Below, piece after piece: positions 7,826-16,791 of a stretch of DNA of 34,367 bases (positions are counted from its first letter, which is position 1; the number at the start of each line of letters is the position of its first letter). Under the pieces are notes generated by a model. The model was not told where the DNA came from, made no database searches, and worked only from the letters and a program-made list of their open reading frames with translations. A program made the translations under genes and the position numbers. Origin of the DNA: Gammaproteobacteria bacterium (GTDB taxonomy: Bacteria; Pseudomonadota; Gammaproteobacteria; Arenicellales; Poriferihabitantaceae); NCBI GenBank assembly GCA_022822625.1, contig JAJEAV010000042.1, positions 1 through 34,367 on the forward strand, written 5' to 3'.

Positions 7826-10135
7826 TCAGTCGCAAAACTCTGGTGGATCAAAAGCGGTCACCGGGGGGGCGGTGCCGTCAAATTTCTCAATTCTGACCAG
7901 ACAGCTATTCGCAATTGGCCCCTGTCCCAGACTGGAAGTACCTTTATCCGGTGTCAGTACATTCGGGTTACCGTGCTTGCAAAAGCTGCTTGTGACACCC
8001 GGTTCATGGGGATCAAACCAGGCACCTGTACTCATCAGTGCAACGCTGTCACGAATCCCGTCATCAATCACCAGTCCGGCCAGACATGCGCCACGCTGAT
8101 TGTAGACTTTTACAATATCTCTGGGCCTGAGGTTTCTTTTGGATGCCTCACGGGAATTGATGGCAACCGGCTCGCGCTCACCGATTTTCCTTGATCGGCT
8201 GTATTGCCCGTGATCAAGCTGCGAATGCAGTTTGGTTGCTGGCTGGTTCGATAACAGGTGAAGAGAATCTTCATCAGCATTTCCGAGCCATTCCAGAGGT
8301 TCCAGCCAGACTGGATGACCAGGACAATCAGCATATCCAAATTGATCAATAGCGGGGCAGAACAGCTCGATCTTGCCGCTTTCGGTTTTCAATGGATTGT
8401 TGACTGGATCATCGTGGAATGACTTGAACAAAACGGTTGGCTCCTTGGGAGGAGGATAGAGTATCCATTCATCAGACTTGAAGTCATGATAATCAGGGAT
8501 ATCAATGCCACGGGATTTGGCAGTTTCCTGCGTTTTGTTGTAGATGAACTGCAGCCATTCCTGTTCACTGCGACTGCCTGTGAATTCCTCTGCAACCCCC
8601 ATTTTTTTTGCGATGCCCGAAAATATGTCAAAGTCGCTTCTGGCAAGGCCTGGAGGATCGACCACTTTTTGCATGTAAACGGCAAAGGGATCTCTAGGGG
8701 AGAGTGCTATATCGTTTCTTTCTAGTGTCGTCGTACAGGGAAGAACGATATCGGAATGCTTGGCCATACTGTTCCAGCACCATTCATTTACGATGATCGT
8801 ATCGGGCTTTTGCCAGGCTCTGAGCATCCGGTTGATATCCTGATGATGGTGGAAAGGGTTTCCGCCCGCCCAGTAAACCATATGGATATCGGGATAGGTT
8901 AGAGTTTGACCGTTGTAGTCGTACTGATTACCCGGATGCAGTAGCATGTCGACAAACCGGGCGACGGGAATGAAGTCCTTGACTGGATTTTTTCCTTGAG
9001 GCAGTGATCCGCCAGGCACCCGGGAACCATGATCACCAACACTGTTGGTGGCGCCATATCCAAAACCAATGCCTCCACCGGGCTGTCCAATTCTTCCAAG
9101 CATGGATGCTACGGCAATACCCGCCCAAAAGGGCTGCTCGCCATGGTCTTGCCGAGTAAGTGACCAGGAAAGTGAAATCATGGTTCGACCTTCGGACATC
9201 TCTCTGGCAAGATTCATGATTTCGTTTTCAGTCAGACCGCAAATATCCGATGCCCACTTCGCGTTTTTCACCGTTCCATCCTGTTTTCCGTTCAGATATG
9301 CAATAAAGCGTTCATAGCCAGTGGTGTACTTGTCAATAAACGCCTGATTAACGCGATTCTCCAAAAACAGGGTATATGCGATACCAAGGAGTAATGCCGT
9401 ATCGGTGTTGGGGCGAGGGGCGAGCCATGTAATTCGGGAATCCTTGCCCAGATCAGACTGAACGGGGCTGACATTGACAATTTTCAGTCCACTGTCCAAT
9501 GCTCGTTTTAAGTTTTCCTTTTGAGTATGCCGTCCCAAGCCACCAGCATTGATTTGTCCATTCTTGGGTGGGATACCTCCAAAGGCTACCAGCAAGTCCG
9601 AGTGGCCAATGATTGACGGCCAACTGGTAGCATGTGTCAACATCACATATAGATTGCCGATGATGTGCGGTAACAGCACTTCACCGGCAGCAAAGCTGTA
9701 GGTGTCAACGGATCGTACATACCCACCGATACAATTCAAGAACCGGTGAATCTGGCTTTGCGCATGATGAAATCGACCTGCACTTGCCCAACCATAGCTT
9801 CCGGCATAAATAGCATTGTTGCCGTGTGTATGAATAACCCGGGTTAACTCATGTGCAACGATTTGCTCTGCATCTTCCCAGGTTACTTGAACAAAAGGGT
9901 CTTTGCCACGTTGCCCATTCGCAGTCCCCGGCCCTTGATCCAGCCAGCTCTTTCTTATGGCTGGCTGGGTGATTCGGTTCGGACCATCCAGAACATCCAG
10001 TATCCCTGAACCGATGGGCGAGACATCCGGGTCTACCTCAAACCCGTGCAAGGCCTTGACTCGACCATCCTGTGTTTCAACACGGTAGGTGCCCCAATGC
10101 GATGCCGTCAACGGTAATGATGAGTAATCCGCCAT
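7826..10135 (-). CDS. bisC: Molybdopterin S/N-oxide reductase, BisC/TorZ-like, cytoplasmic
   Basis: The 769-aa protein aligns over its length with the DMSO-reductase family branch containing biotin sulfoxide reductase. AGSYGWASAGRFHH (about 111-124) places Ser118 where this branch has its molybdenum Ser ligand. HHHQDINRMLRAWQKPDTIIVNEWCWNSMAKHSDIVLPCTT-type cofactor-binding segments and a C-terminal MopB-CT beta-barrel follow. There is no N-terminal iron-sulfur Cys motif and no twin-arginine signal, so it should be a soluble cytoplasmic enzyme taking electrons from a reductant such as NADPH or a thiol system. BisC relatives reduce biotin sulfoxide and free methionine-S-sulfoxide. It follows the thiol dioxygenase gene by 24 bp. 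The exact substrate is not determinable here. Confidence 0.9.
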   Translation of the reverse strand: MADYSSLPLTASHWGTYRVETQDGRVKALHGFEVDPDVSPIGSGILDVLDGPNRITQPAIRKSWLDQGPGTANGQRGKDPFVQVTWEDAEQIVAHELTRVIHTHGNNAIYAGSYGWASAGRFHHAQSQIHRFLNCIGGYVRSVDTYSFAAGEVLLPHIIGNLYVMLTHATSWPSIIGHSDLLVAFGGIPPKNGQINAGGLGRHTQKENLKRALDSGLKIVNVSPVQSDLGKDSRITWLAPRPNTDTALLLGIAYTLFLENRVNQAFIDKYTTGYERFIAYLNGKQDGTVKNAKWASDICGLTENEIMNLAREMSEGRTMISLSWSLTRQDHGEQPFWAGIAVASMLGRIGQPGGGIGFGYGATNSVGDHGSRVPGGSLPQGKNPVKDFIPVARFVDMLLHPGNQYDYNGQTLTYPDIHMVYWAGGNPFHHHQDINRMLRAWQKPDTIIVNEWCWNSMAKHSDIVLPCTTTLERNDIALSPRDPFAVYMQKVVDPPGLARSDFDIFSGIAKKMGVAEEFTGSRSEQEWLQFIYNKTQETAKSRGIDIPDYHDFKSDEWILYPPPKEPTVLFKSFHDDPVNNPLKTESGKIELFCPAIDQFGYADCPGHPVWLEPLEWLGNADEDSLHLLSNQPATKLHSQLDHGQYSRSRKIGEREPVAINSREASKRNLRPRDIVKVYNQRGACLAGLVIDDGIRDSVALMSTGAWFDPHEPGVTSSFCKHGNPNVLTPDKGTSSLGQGPIANSCLVRIEKFDGTAPPVTAFDPPEFCD

Positions 10136-10159
10136 CAGAAGACTTCATGCCTGAATGAT

Positions 10160-10753
10160 TTAATGCCTGGCATCAATAATATAGGAGAGATTATTTTCAT
10201 CTAATGTCAAGTGATGGGCTTGTCCTGTCTTGACATCAAACTCTGTACGTTCGCCCTGAATTTCGAAGGACTTTCCGTAGAAGTGCAGGTGTAGCAATGG
10301 ACAATCTCCCGCAGATTGGATCGCATGTATGCCGCCCGGCAGCAATGACACGGCAGTGCCGGGTTTGACGATGATATCGGTCACCCATTCTACAGTGGAC
10401 GAATATCCGGCTTGTCGGTACAGGCTATGGATTTCCATGCCTTCAATGGCCGCCACTATTGCCCAGGAATTGCCATGATTGTGAGGACGATAAGCTTGGC
10501 CGGGTAATGCAGAGTAGACATACAGAGAGTATTCCTGAACAGGATCTTCGTAAATATGGAAGAATAATTCAGGTTGCTCGTCTGATGGAACAGGAAAATC
10601 TTCCCTTGGGAACAACTCCCATTGTTCACAGAGTTTCATCAACTCCCGTTTCGCCAGTTCAATGGAATCGATGTTTATCCCCTCATTCAGACAGTGCCGT
10701 ACCCGGTCAACCATGGCAATTATCGCTTGTTTTCTCTGTTCTTTAATTGACAT
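10160..10753 (-). CDS. Thiol dioxygenase (cysteine dioxygenase / 3-mercaptopropionate dioxygenase family)
   Basis: The start is taken at ATG 10753 (197 aa), which fits the family length; TTG 10759, with AGGA six nt upstream, is an alternative. The cupin core has the iron ligands His91 and His93 (RPHNHGNSWAIVAAIEG) and His143 (LPGGIHAIQ). The tail LLHLHFYGK places Tyr159 at the position of the catalytic Tyr of CDO. These enzymes add O2 to a small thiol (cysteine, 3-mercaptopropionate, cysteamine) to give the sulfinate. I cannot tell the substrate: the cis-peptide and Arg/Gln specificity positions need an alignment. It is probably co-transcribed with the BisC-like gene and is divergent from a flavin monooxygenase. 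Confidence 0.82.
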   Translation of the reverse strand: MSIKEQRKQAIIAMVDRVRHCLNEGINIDSIELAKRELMKLCEQWELFPREDFPVPSDEQPELFFHIYEDPVQEYSLYVYSALPGQAYRPHNHGNSWAIVAAIEGMEIHSLYRQAGYSSTVEWVTDIIVKPGTAVSLLPGGIHAIQSAGDCPLLHLHFYGKSFEIQGERTEFDVKTGQAHHLTLDENNLSYIIDARH

Positions 10754-10877
10754 TTCCAAGTGTGTTCCTACAGGTCGGCATGTTGATGTGGTCACAAAAC
10801 ACCACGGGGATTTTTTTCGATATTATTGGGTAGCGATTATAATTCCCAAATCAATTCAATGCCTAATTACTATAGCC

Positions 10878-11915
10878 ATGAAATTTCAGATCGCAATTAA
10901 CCTCGAACGCGCAAATGACAGTTTAGACATGTTATCGGTTGTCCAGCACACTTTGGATATGGTGCGGATTGCTGATCAGGGCGGTTTCAACTTGATCTGG
11001 TCAGCGGAACACCATGCTCTGGAGATGACAATTGCTCCCAATCCATTTCAGATTCTTACCTGGTGGGCGCCACACGTGAGGCAGGCCCGTTTGGGTACGG
11101 CTGTTGCGGTCGCTCCTTATTGGCATCCAATTAATCTGGCAGGGGAAGCAGCATTTACGGACTTGATAACAGGAGGTCGACTTGAGTTTGGAATTGGATC
11201 GGGAGCCTATCAAAGGGAATTTGATCGGATGAAGCCCGGACTAAGGCAAGCTGATGGTTACCGGTATGTACAGGAAATGCTTCCGGTCTTGAAGGAATTG
11301 TGGAAAGGAGACTATGAACATCAGGGCGAGTTCTGGTCATTTCCCGTATCAACATCCGTGCCCAAACCGTTGCAGAAACCCCATCCACCGATATGGGTTG
11401 CAGCCCGTGCACCGGTTTCCTTTGATTACGCGGTAGAGCAGGGGTGCAATATTATTTCCTGGCCCTTGACCCGTCCATTCTCTGAAGCAGAACTCTATAA
11501 ACAACGCTTTGATGAATCTCTTGCCACCCATCCGGATTGCAAGGTTCCGGTTTTCGCAATGATGAGACATGCATCGGTTTATGTATCCGAGTGGGAACGA
11601 AGACGGGCAATTGACTCAATTACTCGTATTCTTGGGCAGTTCGAGAATGTTTTTCGAAATCTGGGGGGTGTCGTAAATGGATTTCCGGAACAGGTGCCTC
11701 TCGAGGAACTGTCGGAGCATGAGCAATATAATGAAGACTATCTGGAAGAGAATCTGGTTTTTGGCTCGCCCGAACAAGTAGTTGAGAAGCTGAAGCATTA
11801 TGAGGAATTGGGAGTTGATGAGTTCATCTACTATGCGAGCATGGGTCTGGATCATCGACAGCAGATTCTTTCCCTTGAGAGATTTTGCGAGCATGTGATA
11901 CCAGAATTCACCTGA
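10878..11915 (+). CDS. LLM-class flavin-dependent oxidoreductase (luciferase-like monooxygenase)
   Basis: The start is ATG 10878 (345 aa, MKFQIAINLERAND); the open frame extends further upstream but there it overlaps the divergent dioxygenase antisense and shows no conserved sequence. It follows the bacterial-luciferase TIM-barrel pattern: IADQGGFNLIWSAEHH, VAVAPYWHPINLAGEAAFTDLITGGRLEFGIGSGAYQREF (FMN/phosphate-binding region), and a C-terminal EEYLEENLVFGSPEQVVEKLKHYEELGVDEF. Such enzymes use FMNH2 from a partner reductase to oxygenate a substrate; none is encoded adjacent. The LLM family includes alkanesulfonate and sulfone monooxygenases, but this particular substrate cannot be read from sequence. 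Confidence 0.87.
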   Translation: MKFQIAINLERANDSLDMLSVVQHTLDMVRIADQGGFNLIWSAEHHALEMTIAPNPFQILTWWAPHVRQARLGTAVAVAPYWHPINLAGEAAFTDLITGGRLEFGIGSGAYQREFDRMKPGLRQADGYRYVQEMLPVLKELWKGDYEHQGEFWSFPVSTSVPKPLQKPHPPIWVAARAPVSFDYAVEQGCNIISWPLTRPFSEAELYKQRFDESLATHPDCKVPVFAMMRHASVYVSEWERRRAIDSITRILGQFENVFRNLGGVVNGFPEQVPLEELSEHEQYNEDYLEENLVFGSPEQVVEKLKHYEELGVDEFIYYASMGLDHRQQILSLERFCEHVIPEFT

Positions 11916-12029
11916 GATGATGCTTCGTCTTGGAAAAGGGAAAAATACTCTTCCCCCTGAATTTGTACCAACTGCTCCATTGTAGACTGAACTCGTCCAT
12001 ACAGAACGGAATCAACAGCGCCACAAGCA

Positions 12030-12893
12030 TCAGGGTTCCAGAAAACGTTCAATCAGATTCTTGTAGTAGTGCTTTCGGGTCACTTTTTCCATCAGTGCTT
12101 GATCAGGCAACCCGGGTAGTTCTTGCGGCTTTACGCCTTCACGAAGCAACTTGAGGGACGAATAAACGGCCTGTATTGCCACCTGAATCGGTTGATGCCC
12201 CTGAACAAAGAACCGGACCCCATTCTCAGCAAGAAAATCCGGGACATCAAGTTCTGATCCTGCTCCGCCCAGCATAATCGGTAATTTTGCAGTTTCTCGA
12301 ATTGCCTTCAGCTGATCACGGGTTTTGACGCCAACCAGAAACAATGCATCGACACCGGTTTCCTGGTAGACCTTGACACGCTTCAGTGTGTCGTCCAGTG
12401 AACTGATTCTTGGTGCATTGGTTCTTGCCGCAATCAGGAATGATGCATCTCGTCTTGCCTCGACTGCCGCCCGCATTTTGCCAGCTCCTTCTTCCGCAGA
12501 TAACAGTGCACCGCTTTTGCCGGAATCAAAGGGACGCGGCAGATTGGTATCTTCAATCGAAAGTCCAGCAGCGCCGGAACTCTCAAGTTCCTGAACTGTT
12601 CTTTGAACATTCAATGCATTGCCATAGCCATGATCTGCATCTACCATCAACGGAACATTGCTGGCACGGCATATACGACGGGTTAAGTCAGATAATTCGG
12701 TGAGTGTGAGCAATATATGATCAGGGTCTCCAAGCACGGCGAGCGAGGCGGTCGAACCGGCCAGCATTTGCGCCTCAAAGCCAAGGTCCTCGGCGATTCT
12801 AGCCGATACCGGATCATTTACCGAAGCCGGAAAAATACACTGTCCATTACGAAACAAGTCCAGAAAATTCGGTTGTCGAGGCTTTTTACTCAT
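12030..12893 (-). CDS. Isocitrate lyase/PEP mutase superfamily enzyme, oxaloacetate-decarboxylase-like
   Basis: The 287-aa protein has the superfamily's alpha/beta-barrel motifs: FPASVNDPVSARIAEDLGFEA, the Mg-binding VDADHGYGNALNVQRTV (84-100), IEDTNLPRPF (113-122) and IAARTNA. The combination DHGYGNALNVxRTVxELExxGxAxLxIEDT resembles the oxaloacetate decarboxylase branch (Pseudomonas PA4872 type) more than phosphonopyruvate enzymes or methylisocitrate lyase, which has KKCGH in the gating loop. It starts 38 bp downstream of livM on the same strand, so it is likely the last gene of the LIV-transporter operon. The reaction would be a C-C bond lysis or decarboxylation of a 2-oxo acid; the link to the transported substrate is inferred. 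Confidence 0.82.
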   Translation of the reverse strand: MSKKPRQPNFLDLFRNGQCIFPASVNDPVSARIAEDLGFEAQMLAGSTASLAVLGDPDHILLTLTELSDLTRRICRASNVPLMVDADHGYGNALNVQRTVQELESSGAAGLSIEDTNLPRPFDSGKSGALLSAEEGAGKMRAAVEARRDASFLIAARTNAPRISSLDDTLKRVKVYQETGVDALFLVGVKTRDQLKAIRETAKLPIMLGGAGSELDVPDFLAENGVRFFVQGHQPIQVAIQAVYSSLKLLREGVKPQELPGLPDQALMEKVTRKHYYKNLIERFLEP

Positions 12894-12931
12894 GATGATG
12901 ATACGGGTTGAATCAATTAGTGGCTGAAAAT

Positions 12932-14227
12932 CTACCTTTCCGGGATCAGGCCTTTCGGTGCAAAGCGCATGACTACCAGCAAAATAGCGCCCATCAGGAT
13001 CAGGCGGGTTTGCGCGGCATTTTCGATCAGATGATGTTTCAACCAGTAGCTGTCCTCGAACGGAAGCGTGACTGCTTCAACCAGTGCATAGCCAAGGGGT
13101 TCTGCCTGGATCCAGATGAACCAGATAATGCAGCCACCGAGTACAGACCCCCAGTTATTGCCTGAACCACCCAGAATAACCATTACCCAGATCAGGAAAG
13201 TATAGCGTAAGGGCGCATAGCTGCCCGGTACCAGCTGGCCATCCAGGGTCACCAGCATTGCACCCGCAATACCGCAAACTGCACAACCGAGTACAAATGT
13301 TTGAAGATGCCGGCCGGTAACATCCTTGCCCATTGCACTTGCTGCATCTCGATTATCCCGGATGGCACGCATCATTCTTCCCCAGGGGGATTTTAATGCC
13401 CGTTCAGAAAGCCACATGAGAATTGCGAGCACACCCAGAAATAATATGAAATAGCAGAGCTTGACCAGCAATGAAGCCATGGCAACCGGATTTGCACTAA
13501 AGATCTCTGCAAGACTCGCAAACCACCGTGTTTCAATCAGATCAACCTCATAAGGCACTGGGCGGGGAAGTCCGGTCACATTCTTGACACCTCGTGTCAG
13601 CCACTCTTCATATTTGATGATGGCAATGATTATTTCGGAGATTCCCAAAGTGGCAATGGCAAGGTAGTCGGCCCGAAGACCCAGCGAAATCCTGCCGATT
13701 AGCCAGGCTCCCCCGGCAGCTACCAGACCTCCAATTAGCCATGAAACAATGATTGGCAGGCCCAGTCCACCCAGATACCCTGTCAAGGCTGGATTGATTT
13801 TTTCGATTTGCTCTACAGCCGGTGAATAAAGACCCTGAAATAGCCAATATCCGATTAGGCTGACAGCAATGATGATCCATATACGCAAGGGCGGGGCGAT
13901 TTTTTTTCGCACATGCAGGATTACCAAAACAGTCATCCCTGAAATTATCAGGCTTCCCAGAATGTCTAGACCGCCAGTGCTCCAGGCTTCACTGACTGGC
14001 TTGGCCGATATGAGTACAGCACTCAATCCTCCCAAGGCAATAAACCCCATGATTCCTGCGTTGAACAGGCCGGCGTATCCCCATTGGATATTGACGCCAA
14101 GTGCCATGATCGCTGAAATCAGGCACATATTTAGAATTCCGAACGCAACATTCCAGCTTTGCAGCCACCCAACCCCAAACACCAAAACCACAAATATCGC
14201 AAAGTACAACCGGCCCTTTTGCTTCAC
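12932..14227 (-). CDS. livM: Branched-chain amino-acid-type ABC transporter permease LivM
   Basis: The start is GTG 14227, sharing GTGA with the livH stop and preceded by a GGGGGA Shine-Dalgarno about 7 nt upstream (431 aa, beginning with the codons for KQKGRLYFAIFVV). A longer frame to 14347 overlaps livH and is not needed. Multiple hydrophobic helices are visible. NIQWGYAGLFNAGIMGFIALGG and ADYLAIATLGISEIIIAI are LivM hallmarks, the latter being near the ATPase-contact region. At 431 residues it belongs to the longer LivM subgroup with an extra hydrophobic segment in the first half. It forms the inner-membrane channel with LivH. Confidence 0.93.
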   Translation of the reverse strand: MKQKGRLYFAIFVVLVFGVGWLQSWNVAFGILNMCLISAIMALGVNIQWGYAGLFNAGIMGFIALGGLSAVLISAKPVSEAWSTGGLDILGSLIISGMTVLVILHVRKKIAPPLRIWIIIAVSLIGYWLFQGLYSPAVEQIEKINPALTGYLGGLGLPIIVSWLIGGLVAAGGAWLIGRISLGLRADYLAIATLGISEIIIAIIKYEEWLTRGVKNVTGLPRPVPYEVDLIETRWFASLAEIFSANPVAMASLLVKLCYFILFLGVLAILMWLSERALKSPWGRMMRAIRDNRDAASAMGKDVTGRHLQTFVLGCAVCGIAGAMLVTLDGQLVPGSYAPLRYTFLIWVMVILGGSGNNWGSVLGGCIIWFIWIQAEPLGYALVEAVTLPFEDSYWLKHHLIENAAQTRLILMGAILLVVMRFAPKGLIPER

Positions 14228-15234
14228 AGCAGTTTCCCCCGGATGATGCCGGTTGGGCGAATCAAGAGCACAACAACCAGAATAATGAATGAGACAGCGA
14301 ATTTGTAATCGGTCGACAATAATTGCAGTAACCCTTCCGGCACCCAATCACCGGGAACAAGATAAGCCAGGAACTTTCTGTACGCATAGGTCAGTAGTAC
14401 CTCGGAATATGCGATCACGAATCCCCCCAGAATGGCACCGACCGGTTGCCCGATTCCACCAACGATTGCCGCAGCAAAGATTGGGAGCAGCAATTGCATA
14501 AATACGAATGGCTTGTAGGATTTATCCAATCCATACAGTGTTCCACTCACAGTAGCCAGAATGGCGGCCAGTATCCATGCGATTGCAACAATTCGGTCCG
14601 GATTGATGCCTGACAGCAGTGCAAGGTCTTCATTGTCAGAAAAAGCCCGCATCGCCTTCCCGGAACGGGTTCGATACAGAAACCAGAATAGAAACCCTGT
14701 CATTACCATTGCAACAGCGATAGTAATGACCTGGGTAGTCTTGATGGCAAAACCTTCATCCAGTCCGGTCATGTGCTTGAATTCTACAGCCCTGATCAGG
14801 AAACGGTGACCATCAGTCATGACTTGCTCACCAGGCCCGATCATGAACCGGATCAATCCTGCCATTACAAACATCACCCCGACAGACACGATTGCAAAAG
14901 TAATTGAGCTTGCCCGCTGTTTTCGATAGAACCGATAAACAATTCTCTCGGTAGCAAGGGCCATGGCAATTGTCCCCAGAATCCCGACGGGCAGAGCAAG
15001 GAGAGCCGTTGGAAGTGGCCCTGCATGTATCCCGGCAGATTGCAAGTACCAGGTAAGAAACAGGGTAAGCATGGCACCCCAGGACATTAATTCGCCATGT
15101 GCAAAATTTGCAAAACGAAGAATGCTGTAAATGACTGTAATTCCCAGCGCACCGAGGGCTAGCTGCGCACCATAGGCTGTGGCCGGAACAAGAACAAAAT
15201 TACAGAACAGCGCGATGGCATTCAGGAAATCCAT
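14224..15234 (-). CDS. livH: Branched-chain amino-acid-type ABC transporter permease LivH
   Basis: The 336-aa membrane protein reads ATAYGAQLALGALGITVIYSILRFANFAHGELMSWGAM, the typical LivH N-terminus. Later it has the coupling segment KAMRAFSDNEDLALLSGINPDRIVAIAWILAAILATVSGTLYG and VGGIGQPVGAILGGFVIAYSE. Its ATG directly abuts the TGA of livF and its stop overlaps livM by four bases, so the three are translationally coupled. It pairs with LivM to form the permease. Confidence 0.94.
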   Translation of the reverse strand: MDFLNAIALFCNFVLVPATAYGAQLALGALGITVIYSILRFANFAHGELMSWGAMLTLFLTWYLQSAGIHAGPLPTALLALPVGILGTIAMALATERIVYRFYRKQRASSITFAIVSVGVMFVMAGLIRFMIGPGEQVMTDGHRFLIRAVEFKHMTGLDEGFAIKTTQVITIAVAMVMTGFLFWFLYRTRSGKAMRAFSDNEDLALLSGINPDRIVAIAWILAAILATVSGTLYGLDKSYKPFVFMQLLLPIFAAAIVGGIGQPVGAILGGFVIAYSEVLLTYAYRKFLAYLVPGDWVPEGLLQLLSTDYKFAVSFIILVVVLLIRPTGIIRGKLL

Positions 15235-15942
15235 TCACCCGCCCAAAAATGATCGCTGGACTTCAGGGTTGGCCAACAGGGTCTTGCCCTGATCAGTGAA
15301 ACGATTCCTGCCCTGTACCAACACGAACCCACGATCAGCAATCGCCAGTGCCTGCCTGGCATTTTGCTCAACCATGAGTACGGCAACACCGCTAGCCGTG
15401 ATATCCTGAATACACTGAAACAGGTCCTGCATGACAATGGGAGCCACGCCAGCAGTTGGCTCATCAAGCATCAACAACTTTGGTTCCGTCATCAGCGCTC
15501 GGCCAATGGCGACTTGCTGACGTTGACCACCGGAGAGTTCCCCGGCCATCTGCTTGCGTTTGTCCTGGAGAATGGGGAACAACTCCAAGACCCGGGTGAT
15601 GGTGCTGGAGATATCGTCCGTACGAATAAAGGCCCCCATTTCAAGATTCTCCTCGACACTCATTGAAGGAAAGACATTATTGTTTTGCGGAACGAACGCC
15701 ATTCCTTCCAGTACGCGATCAGATGGGGGCAGGGCAGTGATATCCCGGTTGTTGAAAAAGACCTTTCCCGCACGCAGTTGAATCATTCCGAAGATGCCTT
15801 TCATTGCAGTGGACTTGCCGGCGCCGTTGGGTCCGACCACAACTGCAATTTCACCCGCTTCAACCATCAGGTCACAATCGTGAATAATGTCAGGGCCTGT
15901 GCCATATCCACCACTCATGCCAGTTGCCTCGAGAAAACTCAT
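15235..15942 (-). CDS. livF: ABC transporter ATP-binding protein LivF
   Basis: The 235-aa nucleotide-binding subunit has Walker A GPNGAGKST (37-45), signature LSGGQRQQVAIGRAL (from about 136), Walker B LLMLDEPTAGVAP (from about 156) and the H-loop region replaced by the LivF-typical MVEQNARQAL. It starts 15 bp after livG and ends flush with livH. Together with LivG it powers import of the LivK ligand. Confidence 0.95.
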   Translation of the reverse strand: MSFLEATGMSGGYGTGPDIIHDCDLMVEAGEIAVVVGPNGAGKSTAMKGIFGMIQLRAGKVFFNNRDITALPPSDRVLEGMAFVPQNNNVFPSMSVEENLEMGAFIRTDDISSTITRVLELFPILQDKRKQMAGELSGGQRQQVAIGRALMTEPKLLMLDEPTAGVAPIVMQDLFQCIQDITASGVAVLMVEQNARQALAIADRGFVLVQGRNRFTDQGKTLLANPEVQRSFLGG

Positions 15943-15957
15943 CTACTGTAAATTTGG

Positions 15958-16722
15958 TTAACCGATAGTTTTTCGACCGAGGTACGACTCAATCACTTCA
16001 TGATTGGCCTTTACTTCTTCGGCACTCCCCTGTGTCAGTATTTTCCCTTCTGCCATGACAATGACGGGATGGCACATTCGGGTAATGAAGTCGATGTCAT
16101 GTTCAATCATGCAGAACGTGTAGCCATGTTCTTGCCTTAACTCCTGAATCGAGTCTCCGATGGTTTTCAGGAGAGTTCGATTCACACCAGCCCCGACTTC
16201 ATCCAGAAATACGACTTTCGCTTCGGTCATCATGGTTCTTCCAAGTTCAAGAAGCTTCTTTTGCCCCCCTGACAGATTGCCGGCCAGATCATTTTCAAGA
16301 TGGGATATTTTCAGAAATTCCAGGACCTCATGAGCACGTTCCCGATTTTGCTCTTCTGACTGTCGGATTTGACCTGGATTACACCAGACATTCAATAGTT
16401 GCTCGCCAGGTTGCCTGTTCGGCACAACCATCAGGTTTTCGAGCACGGTTAAAGAGGAAAACTCGTGAGCAACCTGAAATGTTCGGACCAGTCCACGAGA
16501 GAATAGCTGATGGGGCAGAAGTCCGGTTATTTCTTCCTGATCCAGAAAGACATGACCAGAGGTGGGGGGATACGCACCTGCGATAGCGTTAAACAGGCTG
16601 GTTTTTCCTGCCCCATTCGGGCCAATCAGCCCTGTTATAGTGTTCGATTCGATAGTAAGAGTGATTCCGTCAACGGCCCTGATTCCCCCAAAGTGCAGGT
16701 GAAGGTTCCGCACGGAAAGCAT
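15958..16722 (-). CDS. livG: ABC transporter ATP-binding protein LivG
   Basis: The 254-aa subunit has Walker A GPNGAGKT (34-41), signature LSGGQ (150-154), Walker B VVFLDE (170-175) and the H-loop His in MIEHDIDF. The usual DEP after Walker B reads DEVGAGVNRTLL here, a mild deviation outside catalytic residues. It is separated from livK by 69 bp holding a GC-rich hairpin and from livF by 15 bp. Confidence 0.95.
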   Translation of the reverse strand: MLSVRNLHLHFGGIRAVDGITLTIESNTITGLIGPNGAGKTSLFNAIAGAYPPTSGHVFLDQEEITGLLPHQLFSRGLVRTFQVAHEFSSLTVLENLMVVPNRQPGEQLLNVWCNPGQIRQSEEQNRERAHEVLEFLKISHLENDLAGNLSGGQKKLLELGRTMMTEAKVVFLDEVGAGVNRTLLKTIGDSIQELRQEHGYTFCMIEHDIDFITRMCHPVIVMAEGKILTQGSAEEVKANHEVIESYLGRKTIG

Positions 16723-16744
16723 CGTTTATCTGCAAACAAGAAGC

Positions 16745-16767
16745 GGCCGGGTTGACTGGTCCCGGCC
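16745..16767 (-). terminator. Intercistronic hairpin between livK and livG
   Basis: A perfect 7-bp GC stem (GGCCGGG at 16745-16751 with CCCGGCC at 16761-16767) has a 9-nt loop. On the transcribed minus strand it is followed by a moderately T-rich GCTTCTTGTTTG. It could be a partial terminator or a 3'-stabilising hairpin that raises livK expression relative to the permease and ATPase genes. The U-tract is weak, so read-through is expected. Confidence 0.55.
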
Positions 16768-16791
16768 ACCTTGGTTCAGGCAATCATGGAA

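Noticed and set aside
3399..10753. 3-mercaptopropionate to 3-sulfinopropionate desulfination pathway (dioxygenase, family III CoA-transferase, acyl-CoA-dehydrogenase-like desulfinase)
   Set aside because: All three fold types are present, but the dehydrogenase is ACAD11-like and coupled to a kinase, and the CoA enzyme has racemase-type His125/Asp155 context; the genes are in separate operons.
10662..10877. Upstream part of the LLM-monooxygenase open frame
   Set aside because: It is antisense to the thiol dioxygenase gene and its upstream region and lacks family sequence; conserved residues begin at ATG 10878.
11938..11955. GGGAA...TTCCC hairpin downstream of the LLM gene as a terminator
   Set aside because: Five-pair stem without a following T run; not convincing.
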